Of a DNA stretch of 64,000 bases, positions 23,113-34,595 are shown piece by piece. Position 1 is the first letter of the stretch, and each line of letters starts with the position of its first letter. Where the stretch lies: assembly GCA_033065855.1 (NCBI GenBank), contig JAVXUO010001056.1, positions 222,013 through 286,012 of the forward strand, written 5' to 3'. The position numbers were made by a program, and so were the translations under genes. This DNA is from Escallonia rubra. Lineage: Eukaryota > Streptophyta > Magnoliopsida > Escalloniales > Escalloniaceae. The notes beneath the pieces are model-generated. The model made no database searches. It worked only from the letters and a program-made list of their open reading frames with translations, and was not told the origin of the DNA.

Positions 23113-23142
23113 CCCGTGCATTTGCACGGGTTCATTAGCTAG
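23113..23142 (+). other. Helitron B 3' hairpin and CTAG terminus
   Basis: A perfect 8-bp stem (cccgtgca / tgcacggg) with a 2-base loop precedes ttcattagCTAG. Confidence 0.85.
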
Positions 23143-23851
23143 TTACCAAAAAGAAAAAGTTAATGAATAAGCAGGAAGGATGTGCTCATTCAATTCCATC
23201 CTAGCAGCATTATCTATTTTGGCATAAATTATCGAAACGATAATTAATAGTCGCTAAAGACAAACAGTGGCACTAAAATATATCATTGCAAACAATGATA
23301 AAACTCGGCTTGGTCAGAATCTTGGACGGAGTTTAGGCTTGCAATCAGTCCAATTGTAACTGAAAATGTATAAATTCAATCAATTGTCAGTTATCCCTCC
23401 CAAAATAAATGTCTGGAATGTAATTTTTTTTCCGTTCCGCAATAGTTGTAATTGTGAACAGTTAATTAGCGAACACTAATCATAATTTTTCAAACCTAAC
23501 ATTGCTACTTTAAATTTAAGTGACTTTTGTTTTCACTATCTAAAGGCAAAAGAAGGAATTTAACTATGAACTTTCACTTCCACATAGCACTAATTATTTG
23601 CTCATGAAAACTTGGGTTTTCAAAAAGTGACTATTATTTTGTGACTGACGACTACTCTTATTACCGGTCACCACTCTCTTCCTTCCCAAAAATCGTACTT
23701 CAAGTCCTTTCAGGATACTCATACATCAAGCAATACTATACATGCACCTGCTGCTAACCCTAGTTTCAACAAAACTTTTCACTAAGAAAAAGGCAAGATA
23801 AGAGCAAATTGATCATGATGATGACAACAAGAAATTATTATACAGGAAAAA

Positions 23852-24580
23852 TGGCTTAGACGGTCGATGATTGGGAAAGGGAGGACCAGTTCAGTTCATT
23901 GAGCCACTTGGAAGAAATCCCAGTGTCTTCTCATGGCTCACTTCTGACTCAGGCTCACTTCAGAAGGCCGGAGAAATGAGTCCACGATAATCTACGAGGA
24001 TGTCCTTTTATTCTCAAGTGCTTTGGCGAAGATATCACAGCCAGCGTGAACGACGAGATTATTTACAACTTGGTATTGAAGTACGGTTCTGGCGGAACCC
24101 TAGTTGATTTTATTAAAACAATCAGGCGGAACCACGTGAATGCCTGAATCCGATATCAAACTATATACAAGTTGTACGGTCATAAGGCTTGTGTACTAGT
24201 GTGTATACTCATGACTGTGGCTATGTTCACCGTGAAGAAGAGAAGGCTATTAAGTCCTTACTTGAGAGCGAATTCTAGGTATTTAATTTTCACCGGAAGA
24301 TGTGGCTTGCGATATTGAAGAGCTTCCTTTTGATGTTTGAGCTCTTGGCTTTATTATGGCTGAGACTAACTGGAAAATCTATGAGGTTGAGGATATACTC
24401 GATCTACGAGATGGGTAAAGGGTGTCTACGATAACATTTTTCAGAGCAGTTATATGAAGAGAGTTAGCAATTACCCCCTTCCCCCCTTACCAGAGAAAAT
24501 TACCCCCTAAGATGCATACCAACCCTCTGACGTATTTGTCACAAAGGTTTTGGCAATAATTGAACTCCCTAACTACAAGG
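23852..24580 (+). pseudogene. K1 protein kinase relic, unit 2
   Basis: This is a more eroded copy of K1. The glycine-loop segment WLRRSMIGKG is followed by stops, NLVLKYGSGGTLVDFIK is present, and the frame then breaks. The catalytic loop is reduced: gactgtggctatgttcaccg survives, but the HRDLKPEN codons are deleted and continue into the KRRLLSPYLR-like segment. It is virtually identical to unit 3 (44379-45107). Confidence 0.75.
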
Positions 24581-27348
24581 AGAAAAATGAGGACCATGAT
24601 CACCCACGAGGCAGGAGAATGTCAAAGAGGAAATTCCTGGCAAATGGGTCATGTCGGGGTCCTAATTCTGGTATATATTCCCTTATCCACATATTAAGAA
24701 TTGACATTTGGCAAAGAAAAGCCAAAAAAGATTGAGATAAGAATTCTATCGAATCTGATCGATCTCATGTTATCGCTGCCTATATATAGAAGTCTCTCGC
24801 AGCAGTGGATTTTAGCAATGTAGCGGAGAACGAAATGAGAGGAAGAGAGACCTTGTATGAGGATAAAGAGTCATCTTGGGGAGCCAAGGATGATTTGCCT
24901 AAATCCACCAAACGTACTTTGCATATGGCTAGCCCTAGAGCATAAACACCTTTCAAGTGGTTTCTAGGCTTGTCATCCTTGCTTACCTGAATGGCTCTTG
25001 TCCTTCATGCTAGGTCTTCTCTTCCATGCATGGCTGAAAAAAGATGCTTCTAGGCTTGTGTTTTATCTTCTTCATCGCGAGACATTTTTCCTTATGCAAT
25101 CTATCCCTGGTGTATTGATTAGGACCTCACAAGAAGTACTTAAGCCGGAGGCACTAAACTTGTTTGAGGTTAGTTTTTGTTCTAATTGAGTGAGATTCAC
25201 TATGGAGTATGGATGACGTTATAGTGATTATAATTTGTAGCTAATTTGTTAATTTCTTGAATGAATTTGCATATATTAACCGATAAAGGGCGATTGACTT
25301 TTTCTATTTCACATTAATATGAGGGCTAAGGGTAATGATCTATATGCAGGAGTAGTAGTCATGTTAAAAGATTAGATTTGGAACTAGTAGTCTATGAAAG
25401 TATAGAAAAATGAAAATTACAAAGCGAGGCAACATGAAATATTGAGGGTGCTAATTGTCAAAATTGAACATGAGATGATAGACTAAGAGCAATGATCAGG
25501 AAAGTTTACTGAAAAAACGCAAGAGCGAAGCCAAATGGAGGTAAAGTCTCAAAGCCCTCTGCCTTGATTTTGCTTAAAGAGTTGAAGTAGATTCTTGAAA
25601 ATCTTCAAGGATGAAGACTCATCTGATAGTAAGAGACTCCAAACGGAGATGACTGTGTTTTTAATCTGGAGAATACAGGGTTTATGCAATGTACAATGTG
25701 TTTATGCATTCAATTCAAAGCTGCCTGCTTCTTCTTATGTCACTTACCAGATCTAGTCATAGCATTAAGGAGGAGCAATAGAACATGCCCCTGGGGGAAA
25801 CTTCAAAGGAGGAAAAACATTCAAATTTAGACCAAGTACACATTATTGGGTTAAACTAGTGTGCAGCTTTGAATGCCATCTACATAGTAATGGTCAGATA
25901 AACAAAAAAGAAAAAAAGAAGTGTTTAACCCTTGAGCAAGAGAGAATGGGCAATGGTTAATAATTCAATATCATGCGTCCTGCTTAGAGAGACAAATAAG
26001 AGATTTTAAAAGACAAATTCCATGTTGCCGCTCAAATAAAAAACCTTACCATAAGGTCTGATCATGACACGTAGAGTTGTCACACTTTCTAAAAATTTAA
26101 GCTACCAAAAAATGAACTAAAGAACGTATGTTATGCTTTGATACCATGATTGCTAAGTTTTTTACTGTGTAGACAGAATGCATGGTCGGGAAACACTAGG
26201 TAAGGGTTTGTCTTTCGCAATTGTGTTTCAGAAAGAACCAACACAACAATGTGCAGCACCTTATGATATTGCACACATCTTCTTTACTGATTTCAATGTC
26301 CAATAGTTCGTGGCAGTACAAGTATTTATGACCTGGCCAGTTTTGCTTTGACTCCTACGTCTAAACCATTTGTGAGTTTTGGATCAGATATCTGCTGCTG
26401 TCAAATAAACGCCAGTAAAGAGCTTTTAGCAACAAAGAGATTTGATGTTCGGTTTTATGGAACCAGAAATTTGTCCGTAAAAGCTCCTCAACAAGAAACA
26501 ACTGCGCTAGCTCAAAAAACCTGTATAAGTTAAGGTGTAGCTGTAAATAGTTCTATTAGTGTCTCTTTTTAAGGGACGAGGGTATTATTTTCCAGCTTAA
26601 ATTTCTTTTCGGTGCACTATTTGAAACTTAATACTAAGCTAATTTTAGAATTTGATCGAATTAGCCAGATTTAAGTGAAATTCAATCAAATTCTATGTCC
26701 AGATGCCAAGCATGGTAATCCTTTTTGTTTTATTTTGTGTGTGGGCAATACTATGAACATACCACCAATGCTATACGAGATTTCACTAAACTAAAGTTCT
26801 TTCTATTAGTAACGTTATCACTAAGTTCTACAAATAATTTTACACTAGGCATGGTTGATGCCGAGCTTGAATTTTCTTATATTATGGGTCTAAGCTAGTT
26901 GAATTGGTAAGTTCTTTCGCCATCGTACCGATGGATCTTGAAATGGGTTTCCACTGTGACGAGGGGTTGGTGCCCAATAAGGTCCGGACTCTACCAGAAG
27001 TTATACAGGCTATCCATGATGTACCTGACGTTGCGTAACAGACGGACAAGATCCAATGAAACGAAGAAATTCTCAGACGATAAATAGTCATTGTTATATC
27101 ATTGTTGTCTCATCCATTCATTACGCAATGACATTTTATATCTCGTGAGCGACGCGCGAATAACCAAAGGATAATAAGATTTGTAAATAAAATTTTCCTT
27201 TTTTGCTGCGGTAATCAAGGGATCACGTACAACAAAACTTTGCCCAGCACCGACCTAAAACTTTTAAAGACCAAGAATAGTCCTTGTCTTACCTTACTTT
27301 CTGAAACCCTAACGCCGACATCTGATAGGATCCCCGATCCCGTCTACC

Positions 27349-27362
27349 AATCTATATATACG
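27349..27362 (+). promoter_or_regulatory. TATA box of K2, unit 2
   Basis: The same ctatatatacgcgaac context as in units 1 and 3, about 70 bases before the ATG at 27429. Confidence 0.5.
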
Positions 27363-27428
27363 CGAACTTTCCATAAATCTTGACCTGTGAACGTAACCGT
27401 AAAGCACAACGTTTACGAGGAAAAAGTT

Positions 27429-27757
27429 ATGGCAATACCAAAGAGAAAGCGTGAACAAGAAGGCGGCTTCTATGGCCATGGAAGGACATGGTTTAGAGGA
27501 GAGATGATCAGGCAAGAAAGTTCTGGGTCGGTTTTTCTAGTCACTTTGAAGAGACCCGGAAGTACCAACCTCCCAACCTTCATGGAGGTCAAGTCTTCAA
27601 GACTCTCTGCTTCGGATTTGCTACGGGGCGAGAAACAGATTCTTGACGATCTCCAAGGATGTCGGTTCATCCGCCGGTGTTACGGGGAAGAGATTACAAC
27701 CGGAGAGGGTGGTGAGAAGGTGTACAACCTGTTGTTGGAGCATTGCACCGGCGGAAC
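27429..27757 (+). pseudogene. K2 pseudokinase, 5' part, split by a retrotransposon (unit 2)
   Basis: From ATGGCAATACC the frame follows unit 3 K2 through the N-lobe to the GGTL turn, where it is cut by the Ty3 element. The last five bases, ggaac (27753-27757), are the target-site duplication. The rest of the gene continues at 33432-34275. Confidence 0.9.
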
Positions 27758-28266
27758 TGTAACAGCGAAGGAGTGATTCGCAGCTACCGAAGAAGAATTT
27801 CACTCGAATTAAAGGAGAATCCAGCTCAGCTGTCCAAATACAGAGAAGAAAATAGAAGAGAGAAGTTAACAGTGAATTTCATTTTCATCTTTCTTCTCAT
27901 GATTTCCCCTTTACATAGCCTTTCCAAATCTTTCTTCCCAAGCCAGAATTTTCGAATATTCTTGGAAGATCAGAAAATGTAAAACAACTAACTGAAAATC
28001 AAAATAAAGTATTAATGCTGATAGAAATCCTAACGGCCAAATCCTCCTTGGAAATCTGCTGAGCGCGTGGCTGTCACTTTCCCACCCATTTATTGCTTTA
28101 CGCGCCTCACTCTCACTTCCTCTTGAATGGCTATTGCTTCCCTCCATATTTCTCTGTTTAATTTCTTCCCACACCTGATGGCACTTTAACTCTAATTTTC
28201 AGTGGCCTGTGCTGCTGGTTAGTGACTGCTGGTGCAGCTAGATCTCGTGGGGTGTCATTCATGACA
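27758..28266 (-). repeat. 3' LTR of the Ty3 element
   Basis: 509 bp, tgtaacagcg to tcatgaca on the plus strand. The adjacent purine tract (AAAGGGGAAGGGAA on the minus strand, 28267-28280) is the polypurine tract. Confidence 0.95.
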
Positions 28267-29316
28267 TTCCCTTCCCCTTTAAATTTCCCATCCTCTCCTG
28301 TAGCAAATGCTGGAAATTTTCTCTGTACTGTAGCCCAGTCCTCCCATGTGGCCTCATTTTCAGGTAAATTAGTCCAACCAATTAGTGCTTGTGGCACTGC
28401 TTGACCCCCTCTCTTAATCAGCCTGCGATCCAAGATCTGAGCAGGTTCTAAAAGTATTTGCCCTCCTTCATTGATTGGTGGTAGCATTGGAGTAACAGCA
28501 GTGTGCTTACCTAGAGCTGGTTTGAGTAGAGAAACATGGAAAACATGATGAATCCCAGTACTTGGAGGTAAGTCCAGTCTATAGGCTACTGGTCCAACCC
28601 TTGCCAACACCTGGTATGGTCCAAAATACTTAGGGGACAATTTAAGGTTTCTTCTGAGGGCTAAGCTAGTTTGTCTATAGGGCTGAAGCTTGAGATAGAC
28701 TCGATCTCCTACAGTAAACTCCCTCTCACTTCTGTGTTTGTCTGCATTCTGCTTCATTCTAGCTTGGGTAGTAGTCAAATTATCCTTCAGGAGGTTCAAG
28801 ACTTTGGTTCTCTCCACCATATATGCTTCAACTGCAGCAACATGAGTAGTTTCAGGGCTGCCCAAGTTCAAAACTCTAGGAGCATAACCATACAGAGCCT
28901 CAAAGGGAGTCACTTTGAGTGAGCTGTGAAATGTAGTATTGTACCAATACTCAGCCATTGTCAACCTGGGGTCTATCCCCACAAAAGCATCTTAGGTATG
29001 TCTCAAGGCACTGATTTACCCTTTCTGTTTGCCCATCTGTTTGAGGATGATAGGAAGTACTTAGGTGAAGATTAGTACCAATTAAGCTAAAAAGCTTCTG
29101 CCAAAAGTGACTAAGGAAAACATTTCCCCTGTCACTTATGATACTATCTGGTGTGCCATGTAATTTGAACACCTGGTCAAAATAGGCTTGAGCTACTTCT
29201 TGGGCTGTGTAAGGGTGGCTCAAGGATAAGAAGTGTGCCACCTTGCTTAGCCTGTCAACTATTACCATTATCACTTCCTTGTTCTGTGATTTTGGTAGAC
29301 CTTCAATGAAATCCAT
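28158..29316 (-). pseudogene. Integrase core and chromodomain of the Ty3 element
   Basis: 29316-28951 reads MDFIEGLPKS, VDRLSKVAHF, SDRGNVF and YHPQTDGQTERVNQ, the rve catalytic core with its aspartates. A 1-base frameshift near 28960 moves to the frame that continues with EYWYNTTFHSS and, at the C-terminus, ALIGWTNLPENEATWEDW, a chromodomain-like motif. The integrase would insert element cDNA into chromatin; here it is broken. Confidence 0.88.
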
Positions 29317-30402
29317 TAAAATACTGCTCTACAGCTGTTGGGGTATAGCTTAAGGCTGAAGTAGACCAGGGTAAGACACATGTTCTGATTTATTCCTCTG
29401 GCAAGTGTCACACTGCTGGACAAATCTTTTAACACTCTGTTGAAGGTTAGGCCAAAAAAATATAGCTGCCACCCTTTTGAATGTAGCATTTTCTCGAGAG
29501 TGCCCCCCAATGCTGGAACTGTGCAAAGTTTGGAGTATTTGTTGCTTTAAGTTCCCTTGCTCCCCCACAAATAATTTCCCTTTGAACTTCAAGATACCTT
29601 GTTCATACAAATATTCTGAAGTGGCATAAGGGTCTAAGACCAAATGCTGAATTTGCTGTTGAACATAAGCATCACCTTCATAGCTATCTTGTAATTCTTG
29701 TATCCATAAGGGTGTTACAACAGAAATGGCTGAGCAATTCCCTTCTTGATCTCCTGAAGTTGTTAACCTTGATAATGCATCAGCTGCCCCATTCTCTTTT
29801 CCAGCTTTGTATTGAATTTCAAAATCAAATCCCAATAGCTTTGACAGGCACTTTTGTTGAAGTAGGGAAGTTACCCTTTGGCCTAATAGATACTTTAAGC
29901 TGCAATGATCTGTTTTGATTATAAAATGGCTGCAACTAAGGTAGCTATGCCAGTGCATTATAGCTTGGACCAAAGCCATGAGTTCTTTCTCATAAGTTGA
30001 CAGGGCTAAGGCTTTGGTTCCAAAAGCTTTGCTGAAGTAAGCTAGAGGTTGACTTTGCTGCATCAGTACTGCTCCCATGCCCACATCACTAGCATCAACT
30101 TCCACAGTGAATAGGAGAGTCCAGTTAGGTAAGGCCAAGACAGGAGTTTGAGTCATAGCCTTCTTCAAAACTTCAAAAGCCCTTGTTGCTTCAGGATGCC
30201 ACTTCAAGTTGTTCTTTTGAAGCAACTTGGTCAAGGGTTTGCTCTTAATGCCATAGTGAGCTATGAACTTTCTGTAATAACATGTGAGGCCTAGAAAGCC
30301 TCTTAATTGCTTGATAGTTTTTTGGAGTGGCCACTGTACCATAGCTTGAATCTTGGCAGGATCAGCTGTGACTCCTTGTCCTGTGACAATGTGGCCTAAG
30401 TA
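29317..30402 (-). pseudogene. RT C-terminus, RNase H and integrase zinc finger of the Ty3 element
   Basis: After an in-frame TAG at 30403-30405 the same frame continues with LGHIVTGQGV, GFLGLTCYYRKFI, FTVEVDASDVGMGAVL (RNase H, first aspartate), TDHCSLKYLL and GGHSRENATF with CDTCQRNK (HHCC finger). Two more stops (TAA at 29350 and a TAG shortly after) separate it from the integrase core. Confidence 0.88.
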
Positions 30403-32265
30403 CTATACTTCTGAGGAAGCAAAGGTACATTTAGACTCTTTGACATATAAGGTGTGGTCCCTGAGGGTCTGTAGAACAATGGTGAGGTGCTCAAGATGGT
30501 CTGCATAACTCTTGATGTATACTAAGATGTCGTCAAAGAAGACTAAGACAAATCTTCTCAAATAAGGCTCAAAGATGGAGTTCATAATTGACTGAAATGT
30601 GGCTGGTGCATTTGTGAGCCCAAAAGGCATTACTTTGAATTCAAAATGTCCAAAATGGGTTGAAAAAGCAGTTTTTTGAACATCAGCTGGGTGCACCCTG
30701 ATCTGATGGTACCCACTCCTTAGATCAAGCTTGGTAAACACCTTGGCACCATGTAATTCATCCAACAAGTCATCCACTACTGGAATTGGAAACCTATTTT
30801 TCACTGTGAGTTTATTCAGCCCTCTGTAGTCCACACACATCCGCCATGATCCATCTTTCTTCTTCACAAGTAAAACAGGGGACCCAAAAGGTGAAGTGCT
30901 AGGTTGCACTATACCAGATTCAATCATCTCATGAAAATTTTTCTTTATTTCAGTTTTTTGGGTGTATGGCACTCTGTATGGTCTGATGTTTATGGGTTGA
31001 GCATTAGGAATTAAAGGTATTTGGTGGTCTTGAGGTCTGGTAGGGGGTAGTCCTTTGGGTTCTTGGAAGACATCAGCAAACTGATGTAATAGTGCAGTCA
31101 ATTGAGGCTCATGGGTGTGGGGGTTTGGTAAAGTGGTTATAGTGTAAACTTGGCCAAATAAAGCTCCTTGATTCTTGGTAAGGTACTTATACATTGACTG
31201 TGCTGACATTAACTTGATTTCAGCTTGTACTTCTCCCCCAAATAATGTTACTTCCTTGTCCCCCATCCAGATAGTCATAGTCATTTTCTGAAAATCAAAG
31301 GCCACTCTCCCCAAGTCCTTCAACCATTGTAAACCCAAGACACAATCACAGCCCCCCAAAGGAATCATCAACAAATTAGTTTTAAATTGCTGATTCTGCA
31401 TAGTCCAGCTGAATTCATTACATGCTGAGTCACTGCACACCTTGTTGCCATCTGCCACCATAACTGTCATGGGGGCAGTAGGGGTCACCAAGCAGCCCAA
31501 TCTTTCGGCTGTAGCTGGGTCCATAAAGTTGTGGGTGGACCCAGTGTCCACTAGTAGGGAGAATTTCTTATTACCATGCTGACCCCAAAGCTTAAAAGTG
31601 GATTGAGTTTGGTTCCCTGTCAAAGCATTGACAGTGATCTCCATCTTCTCTGGGTGTTCATTATTTTCTGTTGCCTGTGGTTGTGGATGGACTTCTTCAT
31701 CATAAACAGGTGGGGGGTCTTCCTCTTCACCCTCATCAACCACCAACATAGACACATGTTTGCTTTTACAAACATGTGCAGGGCTGAAAGTATCCTCACA
31801 CCAATAGCATAGGCCTCTTTTTCTCCTGTCATCAAAGTAAGCCCTAGTCAACCTTTGTTGGGGTACATTTGGGGTAGGTAGTAAGGCCTTGTTCTGGTTG
31901 TTAGGTTGAGCTTGAAGTGGTTGGGGGTTCGGAGTTAGTGCAGGGCTTCTTGGTTTGGCAACTGTGTTGCTCAGGTTAGGTTTAGCAAGGGTCAAGGGGC
32001 TATAGGTCGACTGAAATTTAGGTGTGGTTCTGGACTGGTACCAGCTATTATTGAGAGTAGCCTCTTGCTTTCGAGCTAGATATATTGCCCTTGAGAGGTT
32101 GCGTACCTCAAATTTTTCAACCTCCAATCTGAGTTCATCCTTGAGACCACTAATGAAACTTTGCACAAAATACACTTCCTCAAACTTACACCCTTCATTA
32201 ACAAGCACAGATCTGAGGGTCTCAAACTCATTATAATATTGTTCAACTGACCCAAGCTGTCTCAA
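30403..32265 (-). pseudogene. gag C-terminus, protease and reverse transcriptase of the Ty3 element
   Basis: The long frame holds the end of gag ([18 protein letters not shown]), a CCHC-like knuckle ([14 protein letters not shown]), the aspartic protease motif [13 protein letters not shown] and RT motifs [36 protein letters not shown] and FFDDILVY. It ends at a single TAG (30403-30405) in what would be E-Y-L-G-H; otherwise gag-pol appears to be one frame. Confidence 0.9.
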
Positions 32266-32915
32266 CTTATAAAATTCCCCAATTATACTTTCTTTAAAAA
32301 GTTGAGCAAATCTAGAATTTAAATCTCTTACAAACTCAGTCTAGGAAACCTTGCCCTTGGCCTTAGTGTAAGTACCAAACCAATGTTCAGCTTGGCCTTC
32401 GAAGTGTACTGAAGCAAAATTAACTTTGTGCATTTCATCCATGGGATGAAATTCAAAGTATCTCTCAGCTTTTCTAACCCACCCATAAGAATCATCTCCA
32501 TAAAACTTAGGAAATTCCAGCTTAGGTAATTTAGGAAAAACATTACCATTGTTATATGGAAGGAAATCTCGATGGTTAGCCTCTCAGCTCTTGTTTCCTC
32601 TTGTCTTCGAATTAGATCCTTCTGCTCCCTCATTACCTTTAGTGTAAATCAGCTGCTACATCAAACCCTGCAACTCTGAGAGAGCCTGCCTCTTTCCTCG
32701 TTTAATTGATCTACAGAGAGCTTCAATGCAGGTAGCTCCTCTATGTTTTGCCTTAATTCCGTCAATTGATCATCAAGAGACCCAAAGCGGTCTGCAAACT
32801 GAGCTTCCATCAAGCTCACATGCTCATCTAGTTGCTGTTTATTTCGGTTACCATACCCCATTTCTGATCTGATTTCTTCACGAACCCAAGTAACGTAGCT
32901 TGCTCTGGATACCAA
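32266..32915 (-). pseudogene. gag N-terminal part of the Ty3 element
   Basis: 32915-32661 encodes a coiled-coil-like segment (LDDQLTELRQNIEELPALK). Downstream the frame is broken several times, but pieces of the gag core (KFYGDDSYGW, AEHWFGTY) can be read in shifted frames around 32320-32520. Confidence 0.75.
32902..32914 (-). other. tRNA-Met primer binding site of the Ty3 element
   Basis: On the minus strand TGGTATCCAGAGC lies 2 bases inside the 5' LTR. It matches the initiator tRNA-Met site TGGTATCAGAGC except for one extra C. Confidence 0.85.
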
Positions 32916-32916
32916 A

Positions 32917-33426
32917 TGTAACAGTGAAGGAGTGATTTACAGCTACCGAAGAAGAATTTCACTCGAATTAAAAGAGAATCCAGCTTAGCTGGCCAAATAC
33001 AGAAAAGAAAATAGAAGAGAGAAGTTAACAGTGAATTTCATTTTCATCTTTCTTCTCATGATTTCCCCTTTACATAGCCTTTCCAAATCTTTCTTCCCAA
33101 GCCAGAATTTTTGAATATTCTTGGAAGATCAGAAAATGTAAAAACAACTAACTGAAAATCAAAATAAAGCATTAATGCTGCTAGAAATCCTAACGGCCAA
33201 ATCCTCCTTGGAAATCTGCTGAGCGCGTGGCTGTCACTTTCCCACCCATTTATTGCTTTACGCACCTCACTCTCACTTCCTCTTGAATGGCTGTTGCTTC
33301 CCTCCATATTTCTCTGTTTAATTTCTTCCCACACCTGATGGCACTTTAACTCTAATTTTCAGTGGCCTGTGCTGCTGGTTAGTGACTGCTGGTGCAGCTA
33401 AATCTCGTGGGGTGTCATTCATGACA
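32917..33426 (-). repeat. 5' LTR of the Ty3 element
   Basis: 510 bp, the 5' LTR in element orientation; it differs from the other LTR at about 13 positions plus one A in a homopolymer. Confidence 0.95.
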
Positions 33427-33431
33427 GGAAC

Positions 33432-34275
33432 CCTAGCCGATTACATAAAGGAGTCCAACGGGACCGGATTGTCGCGCGTACATGATATGAGAGAGTATAC
33501 AAAGGACATCGTGTTAGCCGTTGATACCATCTATGAGCATGGTTATGCCTGTGATTACGTTGGGGTACACGCCGGAATCATACTACTTGTTCCTGGTACT
33601 AGTACCAGTACCGCCGGATATGTCACGAAAGTCGGTGATTTAGGAGATGTGGCGAAGAGGGCGACCAAGAATTTCGACGAAGATGTAGCAATGGCGCTTG
33701 TAATAGTGCCGGGCTCGGATGTTTGGTGGGATGTTGGCTGCACTCTGATAGAGATGCTAACGGGGAAGAAGTACGCGGAGATTGAGGAGATTGTCGAAAG
33801 GGGCGGGTGGCAAGAGATTCCCGATGTGACATTAACGAAAGAGGCGATCGATTTCTTGGAAGCCTGTCTAGCTTGGGACGCTACACTGACTACCAGAAGG
33901 ATCTTGAGTCACCCGTTCATAGCAGGAGTAGCGGAAGAGCCGTCGGGTGACGGTGGTGGCGATGGTGATGACGGAGAAGAAGTGAATTCTTGGAACTGCA
34001 TTCCGGTTGAAGAAGACAAATCACGCAACAAGGATTGCCGCCGGGATTTTGCACTAGCCAGCTCAGTAGCCCCGTGTATGGAGGCCCGTGAGGATGAGAT
34101 GATTCCTCCTTTTCAGTGACAACTTTGACACAGTAGAAGCATGAGGGGCAGGAAAGGTTGATCTTCAATGTCTGCCCTTCATTCATGAGGCTGATGTTAA
34201 GAGAATCCCATCCTTATCTGATGACAACTTCAAAGCAGTGGCCAGAATGAAAGGGAAGAAGGGCTTTGATTAGAA
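33432..34275 (+). pseudogene. K2 pseudokinase, 3' part (unit 2)
   Basis: The frame resumes at CCTAGCCGATTACATAAAGG and follows unit 3 K2 through the C-lobe. Two single-base losses near 34105-34117 shift the frame to a TGA at 34117-34119, so even without the retrotransposon the last about 50 residues would be lost. The 3' flank from 34276 matches units 1 and 3. Confidence 0.9.
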
Positions 34276-34595
34276 CTAATAGCCGCTAGCTCAGTTTGTG
34301 AGGGGAGGGGAGGAGGTATAATTAGGTCTCAAGTTTATGCAAAAGCAACTATAAAATTGTGTGATGAATGTTTAGATATTTTCATTTTATTTTTTCTTGG
34401 ACAGTATACAAAGCTATATGCATTTCTTCAGAATAATCCAGACTGAAATTGTTCATAAAAACCATGTAGATTATAGACGTATTGCGTCAAACAAATAACA
34501 TCAAGACACGAAGTCACTCTTGTTCTTAATCTCTAGTACTTGGTCAGTGAGCAACTATTATATAAGAAGGTCAATATAATCACCACTTAAATAAA

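Larger units (their letters stand above)
16084..23142 (+). mobile_element. Helitron B (7.06 kb including nested Helitron A)
   Basis: The 5' end is TCTATATATTATA (16084) and the 3' end is ...ttcattagCTAG (23142). A perfect 8-bp-stem hairpin (23113-23130, cccgtgcatttgcacggg) sits 8 bases before CTAG. Insertion is between A and T without target duplication, as known for Helitrons. Unit 3 supplies the empty site: ctctta/ttacc at 44196/44197. No RepHel coding sequence is visible, so the element is non-autonomous. It carries microsatellites, a GTGG-rich stretch, hairpin repeats and a possible captured exon pair. Confidence 0.88.
27758..33426 (-). mobile_element. Ty3/gypsy chromodomain LTR retrotransposon, 5.67 kb
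   Basis: It is bounded by 509- and 510-bp LTRs starting TG and ending CA, with ggaac duplicated on both sides (27753-27757 and 33427-33431). The internal order on the minus strand is gag, protease, reverse transcriptase, RNase H, integrase with a chromodomain, which places it among plant chromoviruses. Size and short LTRs suggest the Reina-like branch, but this is a guess. Frameshifts and stops in gag, RT and integrase make it inactive. By eye the LTRs differ by about 13 substitutions and one indel (about 2.6%), so it is fairly young. It sits inside K2 of unit 2. Confidence 0.95.
10310..34500. repeat. Segmental duplication unit 2 (with nested insertions)
   Basis: Unit 2 runs from the receptor kinase through the K2 3' flank. 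Its parts 13945-16083, 23143-27757 and 33432-34275 align nearly base for base with unit 3 at 42052-44196, 44197-48109 and 48110-48959. The interruptions are the Helitrons and the Ty3 retrotransposon. The 14200-15490 and 24600-27350 stretches hold no recognisable gene apart from listed items. Confidence 0.85.

Noticed and set aside
26885..27000. A functional tRNA gene
   Set aside because: Only an A-box-like segment is present; no cloverleaf or proper T-arm can be formed, so at best it is a SINE relic.
27911..28174. Frames inside the LTRs (also 33056-33334)
   Set aside because: The same frames occur in both LTRs as a by-product of LTR sequence, with no known domain.
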